DNA from: Prolixibacteraceae bacterium
GTDB lineage: Bacteria; Bacteroidota; Bacteroidia; Bacteroidales; Prolixibacteraceae
Reading direction: 5' to 3'
Assembly (NCBI GenBank): GCA_028683385.1
Contig: JAQUIJ010000003.1
Location: 1 to 64,000, forward strand
Length of the DNA stretch: 64,000 nt
In this document: piece after piece, positions 51,412-59,591 of the stretch
How positions within the stretch are numbered: position 1 is the first letter of the stretch
Layout: each line of letters starts with the position of its first letter
The notes under the pieces: generated by a model
Databases searched by the model: none
What the model was told of the DNA's origin: nothing
Seen by the model: the letters and a program-made list of their open reading frames with translations, nothing else
Program-made: the position numbers and the translations under genes

Positions 51412-51914
51412 CAGATCGTCTTTCTCCTGACTTTTTTCTCCGCGATGTTTTGGAAGTTGCTCCTGAGTTGATTGGCAAATTGTTGGTCAGACAATTTGAT
51501 GATGGACGGATTGAGCGATACCGGATTACTGAAGTTGAAGCCTATCGGGGAGCTGAAGATTTGGCCTGCCATGCCAGTAAAGGACGTACTCCACGCACTG
51601 AAGTCATGTTTCAGGAAGGGGGTACTGTTTACGTTTACCTTATTTATGGCATGTACTGGCTGCTGAACCTGGTGACCGGTGCAGAAAGTGATGCTTCGGC
51701 GGTTCTGATTCGCGGAATTGAAGGCTGTTCAGGTCCAGGCCGTGTAGGACGAAAACTTCAACTTGATAAATCTTTTTATGGAGAGAACCTCTTCAATTCA
51801 TCCCGGATTTGGGTTGAAGATGCCGACCCTGTTTCTGAAATCAAAACTTCGAAACGCATTGGGATTGGCTATGCAGGAGAATGGGCCGCGAAATTGTGGC
51901 GGTTTTATGTGTGA
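51408..51914 (+). CDS. 3-methyladenine DNA glycosylase (AAG/MPG family)
   Basis: 168 residues, somewhat short for the family (about 190-200). Removes alkylated purines from DNA. Features: FFLRDVLEVAPELIGKLLVR, RITEVEAYRGAEDLACHASKGRTPR, GGTVYVYLIYGMYWLLNLVTG, AVLIRGIEG and SGPGRVGRKL, with the catalytic Glu in TEVEAY. Starts within the ATGA stop of the O-antigen ligase, so the two are translationally coupled despite unrelated functions. The C-terminal part after GPG is shortened, which may be natural. Confidence 0.92.
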   Translation: MTDRLSPDFFLRDVLEVAPELIGKLLVRQFDDGRIERYRITEVEAYRGAEDLACHASKGRTPRTEVMFQEGGTVYVYLIYGMYWLLNLVTGAESDASAVLIRGIEGCSGPGRVGRKLQLDKSFYGENLFNSSRIWVEDADPVSEIKTSKRIGIGYAGEWAAKLWRFYV

Positions 51915-53045
51915 TTAGTTAAATTTCTTCAGCAAGAAATCCGAGTTCAGCAACAGAAAAAATCCGTAACTATAAGAGAAGTCTCCGCCTGATAAATCTC
52001 TGTAAGCCTCAATCTGAAAAGCTACCCGAGCTTCTTTGGTAATGTTTTTTTGCCAAAAATATTTAGCGGTTAGCAGCGACCGGTTGGGTTGTATTAAGGT
52101 TGGATCTTTGTCGGAACCCGACTGGTACGGCAAACGACCTTTAGGTGCAATAAACTGAAAGGCGTTCCAGTAGTTTAGCGAAAAATGTGAATTTTGGGTT
52201 TGGGCATTTACTTCGAATAAATAGGCATGGCCCTTCCCAAAAGGCAAAGTATTCGAATCGGTAGTTACAGCTTTATAGCCCAGCCAATAGCCGTTCAAAT
52301 TAATTGTTTTTACTTTCTCCCCGGTATTTATCGCCAATTCCCATCCAGCCAAAACATTGGCATGGGTTTGTACGCGTGGCCTGGGTCCATTCGGATTGAT
52401 ATTAATTTCGCCTCCCTGGTGGTAAAACAATAAGTTTACCGGGAGTTTAACTGTCAACGCTGAGTTTTCAACCGCTTTCAAATCTCCAGTCAGTCCAAAC
52501 GTAAAATGCTCCTGATACGGGTCGTTTTGCTGAATAAACTGTTCCCAGCTTACCCAAGTTTGGGCATTCAGTTTTGTTCCTGAATACAAAAACTGAAGAC
52601 CGGCTTCAGGCTTATCGGTATAAATTCGCTCGGGCTCCCAAAGCTGTTCCGGAAGATTATGCAGGTTGTTTTGATCAAGATTTCCGGTCACTACCGAAAA
52701 ACGTTCCGAAAAGCGGTATCTGGCCGAGAACCATGGCAGGGCATTTACAACATTATCTTTCCCATTGTATTTAATCAGGTGAGCACCAACTTCTATATAT
52801 AAGTCATCGACCGGCGAATAGCTAAGCTTTGGTCGCAACATCGCTCCGGTTAATGTGTAGCCGTCGACAAGATCGCTAACGTATTCGTTATTTTGAAAAA
52901 ATCCCAGACTTTCGAACCTGAAGTTGAGTTCTCCTTCTTTGGTTTCATTCAATTCCTTGTACGACGAAGCAAAGCGCTGAAACGTTTGCGCGTCAAGTTG
53001 AACGACAGTCAATATCAGGCAGGTTATGATGAAGAGTTTTTTCAT
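51915..53045 (-). CDS. Outer-membrane beta-barrel protein of unknown function
   Basis: 376 residues from ATG 53045. Signal peptide KKLFIITCLILTVVQLDAQ, then alternating amphipathic beta strands with many aromatic residues (for example LYIEVGAHLIKYNG, WFSARYRFSERFSVVTGNL, ARVAFQIEAYRDLSGG), consistent with a porin-like barrel of about 14-16 strands. No family named with confidence. Directly downstream, in map order, of a POT-type transporter gene on the same strand (78-bp gap), so the two may form a uptake pair; that is inference. Confidence 0.65.
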   Translation of the reverse strand: MKKLFIITCLILTVVQLDAQTFQRFASSYKELNETKEGELNFRFESLGFFQNNEYVSDLVDGYTLTGAMLRPKLSYSPVDDLYIEVGAHLIKYNGKDNVVNALPWFSARYRFSERFSVVTGNLDQNNLHNLPEQLWEPERIYTDKPEAGLQFLYSGTKLNAQTWVSWEQFIQQNDPYQEHFTFGLTGDLKAVENSALTVKLPVNLLFYHQGGEININPNGPRPRVQTHANVLAGWELAINTGEKVKTINLNGYWLGYKAVTTDSNTLPFGKGHAYLFEVNAQTQNSHFSLNYWNAFQFIAPKGRLPYQSGSDKDPTLIQPNRSLLTAKYFWQKNITKEARVAFQIEAYRDLSGGDFSYSYGFFLLLNSDFLLKKFN

Positions 53046-53122
53046 GTTCAATTGCGTCTGTTCTTTGAGAGCGTACTTAAAAAGACAAAAAATCGCTTGA
53101 CGTTTGAAACATCTTCTGAAAA

Positions 53123-54571
53123 CTATCGGTTTTTTGTTGGAACGATAAACTTGTCATACAAAAATAGGAGAACTACGGCACTTAATGCAACGGAGCTGAA
53201 AATAATCCAGATCGACTGTGGATGATAACCGTTCCACAGAAAATCGGTTAACTGTTGCTGTGTGAAGTTCATTTGTCGCGCCGCCTCGTTGAAATAGTCG
53301 GTTTTGGTAAAGTTGTCGCCAATTTCAGGAACCGATAAACCACGTTTGAGGACTTCGGCCTTCAGGAGAAATAATTTGTCGGCAACTTTTTCGTAAGGCG
53401 CTCCGGAAAGAAAACCGGCAATTTGGTGACCCAAAGCAACAGCCAAAAACGACGATCCCATGTATAAAGCTTTTTTGTCGGCAGGCGCAATGTGTCCAAC
53501 ATATTCGGTAAACTTGGGTGAACTGCTCATTTCGCCCAGACCAAAAACAAGTAATCCAAACAATACGATCCATCCACTTTGCATGCCAAACATCAGGAAA
53601 AGCCCAATTGACAATACAAAGATTCCGCCCATCATTGCATTCAGCGGTTTAAACCGCATGACGAAGGCCGAAACTCCAATCTGGAAAGCGATGATAAAGA
53701 ACGAATCCATGCTGCTTAAAGTTACTGCCGATATGGTTCCTGAAGGTGTTCCGATCAGGTTGGCGAATGATGGAAAAATGGAGTGAATTCCCTGGTAAAT
53801 CGTTGCAGTGTTTACCCAGTCTTCAACGAAATTTGGGAAAGTGTAGTATATCTGGTTGAAAGCCGCCCAGAAAATTGACATGATGACCAGAAACATGGTA
53901 TACCGCCAGTTGATGAGCGTAATGAATATATTTTTGAAGGGCTGTGCGATGGATTGGAGTAGAGGAGTGCTTGTTTTTTCCTGTTTAGGCTCTTTAAAAA
54001 AAAGCAAGGTAATCAGGAAGTTAATGGCGATGGCGGCAATCGAAAGCATAAACACGAAATTCCATCCTTTGCCCAAAACAATTCCGGCAACAAACGGTCC
54101 GATAAATCCGCCAATGTTAACCATCATGTAGAAAATTCCGAATCCAATGGAAGCCGTTTCAGGATTAGTAGTTTTGGAAACCATGGCCGAAATGATAGGC
54201 TTGAAAAATGCCCCGCCAACGCAAATCCAGATAAACGACAGGAATACCATTTCGAAACTGCTGAAATGCTGGATCATGTAAAATCCGGAAGCATATATAA
54301 TAAATGCCAGTAACAACACTTTTTTGTACCCAATTTTATCGGCAATCGCTCCGGTGAGGATTGGTAAAAAATACAACAACATCGAGCCTGTTCCCATGAT
54401 GGTTCCTTTCTCAACCGGCGAAAAACCCATGGCGCCAGTTTCTTTCGAACCTACCAAAAAAAGGCCGAAGCCCATGTAAAAACCATACCATGCATAACGT
54501 TCGAACAGTTCTATGAGGTTAGAAAGCCAAAATATTCGGGGGTATTTCTTAAAAACTTGTAGTGCGGACAT
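53123..54571 (-). CDS. MFS/POT-family transporter
   Basis: 482 residues, about 12 membrane helices. The first helix motif LIELFERYAWYGFYMG is the ExxERFxYYG-like signature of proton-dependent oligopeptide transporters (PTR2/POT), and GGAFFKPIISAMVSK and FGIFYMMVNIGGFIGP follow in TM4-5. Probably imports di- or tripeptides with protons; substrate not certain. The C-terminal loop LFLLKAEVLKRGLSVPEIGD is hydrophilic. Convenient partner of the S46 peptidase in peptide use, though not adjacent. Confidence 0.82.
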   Translation of the reverse strand: MSALQVFKKYPRIFWLSNLIELFERYAWYGFYMGFGLFLVGSKETGAMGFSPVEKGTIMGTGSMLLYFLPILTGAIADKIGYKKVLLLAFIIYASGFYMIQHFSSFEMVFLSFIWICVGGAFFKPIISAMVSKTTNPETASIGFGIFYMMVNIGGFIGPFVAGIVLGKGWNFVFMLSIAAIAINFLITLLFFKEPKQEKTSTPLLQSIAQPFKNIFITLINWRYTMFLVIMSIFWAAFNQIYYTFPNFVEDWVNTATIYQGIHSIFPSFANLIGTPSGTISAVTLSSMDSFFIIAFQIGVSAFVMRFKPLNAMMGGIFVLSIGLFLMFGMQSGWIVLFGLLVFGLGEMSSSPKFTEYVGHIAPADKKALYMGSSFLAVALGHQIAGFLSGAPYEKVADKLFLLKAEVLKRGLSVPEIGDNFTKTDYFNEAARQMNFTQQQLTDFLWNGYHPQSIWIIFSSVALSAVVLLFLYDKFIVPTKNR

Positions 54572-54748
54572 GTAACAGTGATTAAAAATTCAGCGCGCAA
54601 AGTAGTAAAAAATGATTAGCTTTTTCACCGGAATTGCTCAGGAATTAAGGATTTTCCTTCGACTGTTTCGCGACTTCGGTGTAAATCACAGACTCATCCA
54701 TGCTCAAGAAACGAAACGCCGGATTTCAGCCTCCGGTCTCCGCACTTT
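54572..54748. other. Intergenic stretch between the transporter and radical SAM genes
   Basis: 177 bp with short inverted and repeated motifs (CTTCGACTG, TTTCGCGACTTCGG) of the dispersed-repeat type; nothing coding seen. Confidence 0.4.
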
Positions 54749-55528
54749 TTATCCTGAAACCTGAACAGTAAAACCAATTTTGCGGGCTCGGGAAGCAATT
54801 AACTCAAGCTCACCCAATTTTATTTTTTCCAAACCGGTTGCAGGAGTATCACGGTCGATGGTATAAATCATTACCTGCAATGGCTTTATTTCGGCAACTA
54901 ACTTTAGCCACGCTGCAATTTCATCTTCAGTTGTGTTGTCGATGATTTCACCTTTGAAATTTCCGCGTAAAAATAAGGTTTGAATAATCACTTTCCCATG
55001 GAATGATTTCAGGTTCTCAACAACAGCATTCAAACTGAAATTAGAGGCCGGGCAATCAATTTTCCGGATTGTTTCTTCAAAACCTGAATCCAATTTCTGG
55101 ATGTTGTCTTCCACCTTAAGTAAAGCCCTGACAACCGATGCTTTGTGCAACATGGTGGCATTTGATAAAACAGCGATGCGGGCCTTGGGAGCCAGTTGGT
55201 TGCGAAGTTCGATGGTGTCGTCAATAATGCCTTCAAATTCAGGATGCAAGGTCGGTTCGCCATTTCCGGCAAAAGTAATTACATCGGGCAGTTCGTTGTT
55301 TTCAACCATTTCTGCCAGCTTTTCTTCCATTTTTTGCCTGACTATTTCACGAGAAGGCAGAATGGCTTTTTTTTCGCGTTTCTTTGGCGTCCACCCACAT
55401 TCGCAATAAATGCAGTCGAACGAACACACTTTGCTGTCGGTAGGCATCAGATTTACTCCAAGCGAAACGCCCAGGCGGCGGCTCTTCACAGGCCCGAATA
55501 TGATTTGATCGAATAGAAAAGTTGACAT
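54749..55528 (-). CDS. Radical SAM protein
   Basis: 259 residues. N-terminal FGPVKSRRLGVSLGVNLMP followed by the cluster motif CSFDCIYCECGW (CxxxCxxC at 34-41) and later TFAGNGEPTLHPEF, NATML and IYTIDRDTP, the layout of the COG0731-like Fe-S oxidoreductases (related to the TYW1/wybutosine-type group). Uses SAM to make a 5'-deoxyadenosyl radical; substrate unknown. Its by-product 5'-deoxyadenosine could be recycled by the mtnP operon. Single gene. Confidence 0.87.
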   Translation of the reverse strand: MSTFLFDQIIFGPVKSRRLGVSLGVNLMPTDSKVCSFDCIYCECGWTPKKREKKAILPSREIVRQKMEEKLAEMVENNELPDVITFAGNGEPTLHPEFEGIIDDTIELRNQLAPKARIAVLSNATMLHKASVVRALLKVEDNIQKLDSGFEETIRKIDCPASNFSLNAVVENLKSFHGKVIIQTLFLRGNFKGEIIDNTTEDEIAAWLKLVAEIKPLQVMIYTIDRDTPATGLEKIKLGELELIASRARKIGFTVQVSG

Positions 55529-55574
55529 ATGCTTATCAAGGTAAAAAATAAAAAGGCAAAAGTAAAAAGTTGAT

Positions 55575-56051
55575 TTAAAGAATTCGTCTCAGTCTGCAAT
55601 TTGCAGTAAGCTTCAAAATTACCAGATCGCTGCCGGTTAAGAGATAAATTCCGGGCGTATTTTCTTTCCTGAAACCGCCATCTGTGCATAAGATATCTGT
55701 AATCCCTCTCATAATTTCAGTAATTATCATATCAGGGAAAAGTGCAGGAATTTTCTTGCAGATATCCAGCCACTTCACGATAGAAATTTCATCCATTCCT
55801 GAAATCTCTGGCAAAATTATTGAACTGAAACGCGAATCGAAATCAAATACGGGTAAGGCTTCGCGAACTTTTACGAAGGTAAATCCACCCAGGATAATTC
55901 CGTTGTGAAATTCGAGTCTCGCTATTTCCTGAAGCTGGCCTTCGGTATCAATGTATTCCAGCACCGAGCCATCGTCCTCAGCAATTACGATACCGTTTTT
56001 CAGCAATTCACCTGAATCTGAGATCAGGTAATTGGCCGCAAATTTTTTCAT
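55575..56051 (-). CDS. Conserved hypothetical protein
   Basis: 158 residues, acidic, no signal peptide or membrane helix. Recurrent blocks: NYLISDSGELLKNGIVIAED, LEFHNGIILGGFTFVKVREAL and IVKWLDICKKIPALFPDMI; I do not recognise a family, but the N-terminal segment suggests a metabolic-dependent protein (amidohydrolase-like N-terminal beta segment). It starts in the ATGA stop of the DUF4296 lipoprotein gene, so both are made from one mRNA. Confidence 0.6.
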   Translation of the reverse strand: MKKFAANYLISDSGELLKNGIVIAEDDGSVLEYIDTEGQLQEIARLEFHNGIILGGFTFVKVREALPVFDFDSRFSSIILPEISGMDEISIVKWLDICKKIPALFPDMIITEIMRGITDILCTDGGFRKENTPGIYLLTGSDLVILKLTANCRLRRIL

Positions 56052-56440
56052 TCTTTCTCAGCATCAAGTTTATCCTGGGGCTTGTACTGAAGTTCAGCCT
56101 CCTTGAGGTAATCCATGATTTGAACGTGCATTTTCTCGTATTCTTTTGGATAGCTGGAGTAATAAATCAGCGAACGGATAAATACGGTGTCAGGGACATC
56201 GTACTTCTTTAAAACAGAATAATACAGATCGGTTTGCGTAAGTTTTTTGTGTATCGTATCAATTTTCATGTCAATATTATATCCCTGAACAAGGTAAATA
56301 TCAACCATCATTTTAACAAACTTATCTTTTTTGATGAGCTTGTCTGGTTTTTCTATCGATGTTGAATAGCAGGATGAAAGTCCTGAAAGAATAGCTGCAA
56401 ACAGCAAAATTCCAATGAATTGTTTCATTTTACGCTTCAT
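56048..56440 (-). CDS. DUF4296 lipoprotein
   Basis: 130 residues from ATG 56440 (frame opens at a TTG five codons earlier). Lipobox GLSSC with the lipidated Cys near 23, then helical DUF4296: DKFVKMMVDIYLVQGY, IDTIHKKLTQTDLYYSVLKKYDV and the YYSSYPKEYEKMHVQIMDYL pattern. A common Bacteroidetes family without known function, often beside dihydroorotase-like genes. Overlaps the next gene by 4 bp. Confidence 0.82.
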   Translation of the reverse strand: MKRKMKQFIGILLFAAILSGLSSCYSTSIEKPDKLIKKDKFVKMMVDIYLVQGYNIDMKIDTIHKKLTQTDLYYSVLKKYDVPDTVFIRSLIYYSSYPKEYEKMHVQIMDYLKEAELQYKPQDKLDAEKE

Positions 56441-56499
56441 TAATTTCGGATTCAAAGGTAATCCGAAAAATTTAGATATGCACAGGGCAACAGACTAAA

Positions 56500-56570
56500 T
56501 TGTCGAAGTCTGGCGCCTGAGTTTATTGAAGCCTGGTGGCCGAGTTTATCGAAGCCAAACTTCTCAATTA
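56500..56570. repeat. Short degenerate tandem repeats
   Basis: Units resembling CCTGAGTTTATTGAAGCC occur near 56513, 56530 (GGTGGCCGAGTTTATCGAAGCC) and, less clearly, 56498. The same type of unit is found at 37220-37270. Dispersed intergenic repeat, not a gene. Confidence 0.45.
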
Positions 56571-56619
56571 ATTAACCAACGATTCACATTTCAATTCGAT
56601 TTTCTCAGTATCATTGCAA

Positions 56620-56800
56620 CTGTGTTGTCGGTTTCCATTTATTCGGAACTAAGAGGGAATCCTGTTCGAATCAGGAGCTGTCCCCGCAGCTGTAATCCTA
56701 TATCCGCAAGGAGGTTTTGCCGGAAATAACCACTGTCCCGTTCCGGGATGGGAAGGTTGGCAAAAATCGGGAGAGCCAGAAGACCTGCCTGCAACGAGAA
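56620..56800 (+). promoter_or_regulatory. Cobalamin riboswitch, without a downstream gene
   Basis: Contains AAGAGGGAATCC (56651-), the core AGCTGTCCCCGCAGCTGTAATC (56677-; shown in two parts in the sequence) and the B12 box GCCAGAAGACCTGCC (56775-56789). GTTGTCGG (56623-56630) can pair with CCTGCAAC (56788-56795) to close the domain. These elements are diagnostic of the AdoCbl/cobalamin class. It is read on the plus strand and is followed by a terminator-like hairpin at 56877-56911. No plus-strand gene starts until beyond 59.5 kb, and radA faces the other way. Confidence 0.88.
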
Positions 56801-56876
56801 GCTTTCGGGGTAAGAGCCAAAATCCCTGGCTTCACAGGTTTCAACGCTGCCATGTTCGAAACCGTGTAACTGTTGT

Positions 56877-56912
56877 AAAAGCTGATGGTCAGGGGCCTCA
56901 GCTTTTTTTTTG
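56877..56912 (+). terminator. Terminator of the cobalamin riboswitch
   Basis: Stem AAAGCTGA (56878-56885) / TCAGCTTT (56898-56905) then nine T. It would stop the transcript after the aptamer; with ligand the 5' arm may be formed or freed. The T-run is part of a 31-nt copy of the radA 3' end. Confidence 0.65.
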
Positions 56913-56926
56913 CAAATACATGCCTG
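56895..56926. repeat. Copy 1 of a 31-32 nt direct repeat (radA 3' end)
   Basis: GCCTCAGC followed by nine T and GCAAATACATGCCTG. Copy 2 is at 57447-57477 with eight T and contains the last codons and stop of radA. Confidence 0.85.
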
Positions 56927-56987
56927 TATTCATGGAACCATCTCAATCTATTGGGAATCGAATCTGTTGTTATGTAATAATGATATA

Positions 56988-57381
56988 GTCCTCAAGCCGG
57001 ACTGGCTGTTACTTTTTCCCTACAGCTGGAAAAAGTAACCAGACCGATGTATCGGGCCGCCGCCGCTGAAGGATAAAAAGCTAAAAACCGAATGCGTTCC
57101 GCTAAAAATTTCCAAACTCCTCCCGTTGGTCGTCAAACAGGGAAATTTTCTTAACGCTCACTTCTTCCATTTTTTTAACGCTTTTTATCCTTAGGCGGGA
57201 CGACACTCATGTAGCGCATATTTGCAGATAAATTTGATAAGAGTTTTGTTCTAGGCCTAGTAATACTTCAATCGAAGCGGGTGGGTTGGCCGTCAAAACG
57301 CCCGGCAGAGGGTTAGTTTTGACAAGATTTTTGCTTCCTTTTCATCGAATGGAAAAGGAAGAGCCAGTCCGGCTTGAGGAC
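56988..57381. mobile_element. Nested-palindrome element with perfect 20-bp terminal inverted repeats (MITE-like)
   Basis: Ends GTCCTCAAGCCGGACTGGCT (56988-57007) and its exact complement (57362-57381). Just inside the left end is a hairpin GTTACTTTTTCC / GGAAAAAGTAAC (57008-57039), and just inside the right end CTTCCTTTTC / GAAAAGGAAG (near 57334-57362). The middle holds further paired segments, GGATAAAAAGC (about 57070) with GCTTTTTATCC (about 57181), and GGAAATTTTC with a related complement. No ORF. Flanks AATGATATA and AATAATATA could be a degenerate target duplication. Most likely a non-autonomous mobile element or dispersed repeat. Confidence 0.65.
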
Positions 57382-57446
57382 AATAATATACTAATTCCAC
57401 ATCAGACATTTGTGTGTTTCTCCACAAGAATTTGAATAGAAAATTA

Positions 57447-57477
57447 GCCTCAGCTTTTTTTTGCAAATACATGCCTG
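57447..57477. repeat. Copy 2 of the 31-nt direct repeat
   Basis: GCCTCAGC, eight T, GCAAATACATGCCTG; includes radA residues RHVFAKKS and the stop. Copy 1 lies 552 bp to the left. Confidence 0.85.
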
Positions 57478-58817
57478 AAAAACAATTCTACGCGATCGAA
57501 CTGCAAAATCTCAATTTTAAATTTCTGAAGATTGATTCCCTTTCCGGCTTTGGGAATAAAAATACTGTCGAAACCCAGTTTTTCGGCTTCGGCAATACGT
57601 TGTTCCAATCGGTTTACTGCACGAATCTCTCCTGAAAGCCCTACCTCGCCGGCAAAGCAGACATTTTTTCGGATCGGTAAATCAAAGTTTGATGAAAGAA
57701 TTGCGGTAATCACAGTTAAATCAATGGCCGGATCGTCCACTCTAATTCCTCCGGCAATATTCAGGAAAACATCTTTGGTAGCCAGTTTAAAACCGGCCCG
57801 TTTTTCCAGAACTGCCAGCAACATGTTTAGTCGTCGTAAATCGAATCCGGTTGATGAACGTTGCGGAGTTCCATAAGCTGCTGTGCTTACCAATGCCTGA
57901 ATTTCGATCAGCAAGGGACGAATTCCTTCGATGGCGGCTGCAATGGCAGTCCCGCTCAGCCCTTCGTGTGCACGATTAATCAAAAGTTCGGATGGATTCG
58001 AAACTTCGCGCAAGCCCGAATTACCCATCTCAAAAATTCCGAGTTCCGAAGTCGATCCGAAACGGTTTTTAATGGCTCGCAATATACGATACATGTATTG
58101 ATTTTCGCCTTCGAATTGAAGTACCGTGTCAACAATGTGTTCCAGTACTTTCGGTCCGGCAAGTGAACCTTCTTTGGTAATGTGACCTATTAAAATGACC
58201 GGTACATTGTTTTCTTTGGCGTATTTCAGGATTCCGTTTGTGCACTCGCGAATTTGTCCTACCGATCCGGGCGACGATTCAATCGATTCGGTTGAGACCG
58301 TCTGGATGGAATCGATAACAAGCAAATCGGGAGCGACTTGTTTGCTTTGTGCCAAAATGTGTTCGAGTGATGTTTCGCTCAAAAAGTAGCAGTTCTGGTT
58401 TTCTTTCTGAAGTCGCTGAGCACGTATTTTGATTTGCTGAATGCTTTCTTCTCCGGAAACGTAAAGTATTTTTTTGTTCTTCAAATCCAAAGCCAATTGT
58501 AAAACCAAAGTTGATTTGCCGATGCCGGGTTCGCCCCCGATAAGCACCATCGATCCGGGAACCAGTCCGCCTCCCAGAACCCGGTTGAGCTCTTGATTGC
58601 AGGTGTCAATACGCTCCGTATTTTCCGACGAAACTTCGTGCAAAAGTTTAGGCTGATTGCCTGTTCCGGTTAGAAATGAAGCTACGCTGGAGCTTTCGCG
58701 CTCCACAATTTCTTCAACGAAAGTATTCCACTCGCCACACGAATTGCACTTTCCAACCCATTTGGGCGATTGCGCTCCGCAATTCTGACAGAAAAAACTG
58801 GTTTTAACTTTGGCCAT
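57450..58817 (-). CDS. radA: DNA repair protein RadA (Sms)
   Basis: 455 residues. Zinc ribbon C10/C13/C25/C28-like (CQNCGAQSPKWVGKCNSCGEW in pieces), RecA-like ATPase with Walker A GGEPGIGKST and Walker B LLVIDSIQT, the RadA-specific KNRFG (near 255) and a C-terminal Lon-like domain (GGIRVDDPAIDLTV, AEVGLSGEIRAVNRLEQRI). Helicase-like factor for branch migration in recombination. The stop codon is inside the 31-nt repeat shared with the riboswitch region. Upstream, ATG 58817 after a TTTGCCACAAAGGCACAG dispersed repeat. Confidence 0.96.
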   Translation of the reverse strand: MAKVKTSFFCQNCGAQSPKWVGKCNSCGEWNTFVEEIVERESSSVASFLTGTGNQPKLLHEVSSENTERIDTCNQELNRVLGGGLVPGSMVLIGGEPGIGKSTLVLQLALDLKNKKILYVSGEESIQQIKIRAQRLQKENQNCYFLSETSLEHILAQSKQVAPDLLVIDSIQTVSTESIESSPGSVGQIRECTNGILKYAKENNVPVILIGHITKEGSLAGPKVLEHIVDTVLQFEGENQYMYRILRAIKNRFGSTSELGIFEMGNSGLREVSNPSELLINRAHEGLSGTAIAAAIEGIRPLLIEIQALVSTAAYGTPQRSSTGFDLRRLNMLLAVLEKRAGFKLATKDVFLNIAGGIRVDDPAIDLTVITAILSSNFDLPIRKNVCFAGEVGLSGEIRAVNRLEQRIAEAEKLGFDSIFIPKAGKGINLQKFKIEILQFDRVELFFRHVFAKKS

Positions 58818-58903
58818 TTTTTTATTCTATTTGCCACAAAGGCACAGAGACACAAAGAATATTAATTATTTCTTCTTGACTTGGTGTCTTTGCGACTGAT
58901 TTC

Positions 58904-59401
58904 TTAGTATTTGTCTTTTATCTTCTGAATGAGGTCGGTAGTCGAAAAGCCTTCTGTTAGGTCAATGCGTTCAACTTTTCCACCGGCTGCTAAAACAATG
59001 TCGAATCCGGCAATTTCCTCAATCTGGTATTCAGCTCCTTTGACTAAAACATCAGGAACAACACTTCGAATCAATTCGTAGGGAGTTTCTTCGTCAAATA
59101 AAACTACGGCATCAACCATCAGCAATGAAGCCAAAAGAATTGCCCGCGACTGCTGATCGATCAGCGGACGGTTTTCGCCTTTTAGCAGCTTCACCGAAAC
59201 ATCAGAGTTCAGGCCAACAATTAACCGGTCGCCTAAATCGGCAGCTTTAGCCAGCGAATCGATGTGTCCGCGGTGAACCAAATCAAAACAACCATTGGTG
59301 AAAACCACCGTTTCGCCGGCTTGTTTCCATCGGTTTATAACGGGAATGAACAACTGCAAGTCCGTAAATATTTTGGTCTGAATAATTTCGGTGAATGTCA
59401 T
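58904..59401 (-). CDS. rfaE2: D-glycero-beta-D-manno-heptose 1-phosphate adenylyltransferase
   Basis: 165 residues: the stand-alone nucleotidyltransferase half of HldE. Makes ADP-heptose precursor for LPS core. Cytidylyltransferase motifs: [19 protein letters not shown] (34-52, HxGH), [12 protein letters not shown], and the ISSTS-like [15 protein letters not shown] end. The matching kinase half (rfaE1) is elsewhere. Same strand as radA but separated by a repeat. Confidence 0.92.
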   Translation of the reverse strand: MTFTEIIQTKIFTDLQLFIPVINRWKQAGETVVFTNGCFDLVHRGHIDSLAKAADLGDRLIVGLNSDVSVKLLKGENRPLIDQQSRAILLASLLMVDAVVLFDEETPYELIRSVVPDVLVKGAEYQIEEIAGFDIVLAAGGKVERIDLTEGFSTTDLIQKIKDKY

Positions 59402-59591
59402 TTCTTCAAAAGTATTTCTGTAAAAGTAATAAAACTTGTTGTTTCGAATATAGTTTTAGCTCATTCATCTTTTCAAGTCCGGAATTTAAATCTGTTCCGG
59501 TACTTCAGAAAAAATATTTCTAATTTTGTCGGAATTGTTACTTAACCGGCCAACCCAAATAAACACTCATCGATCAGAATGAAGAATATCC

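Noticed and set aside
56698-56946. An 82-codon open frame on the minus strand across the riboswitch
   Set aside because: It only contains the translated copy of the radA C-terminus (YRHVFAKKK) and runs through the aptamer.
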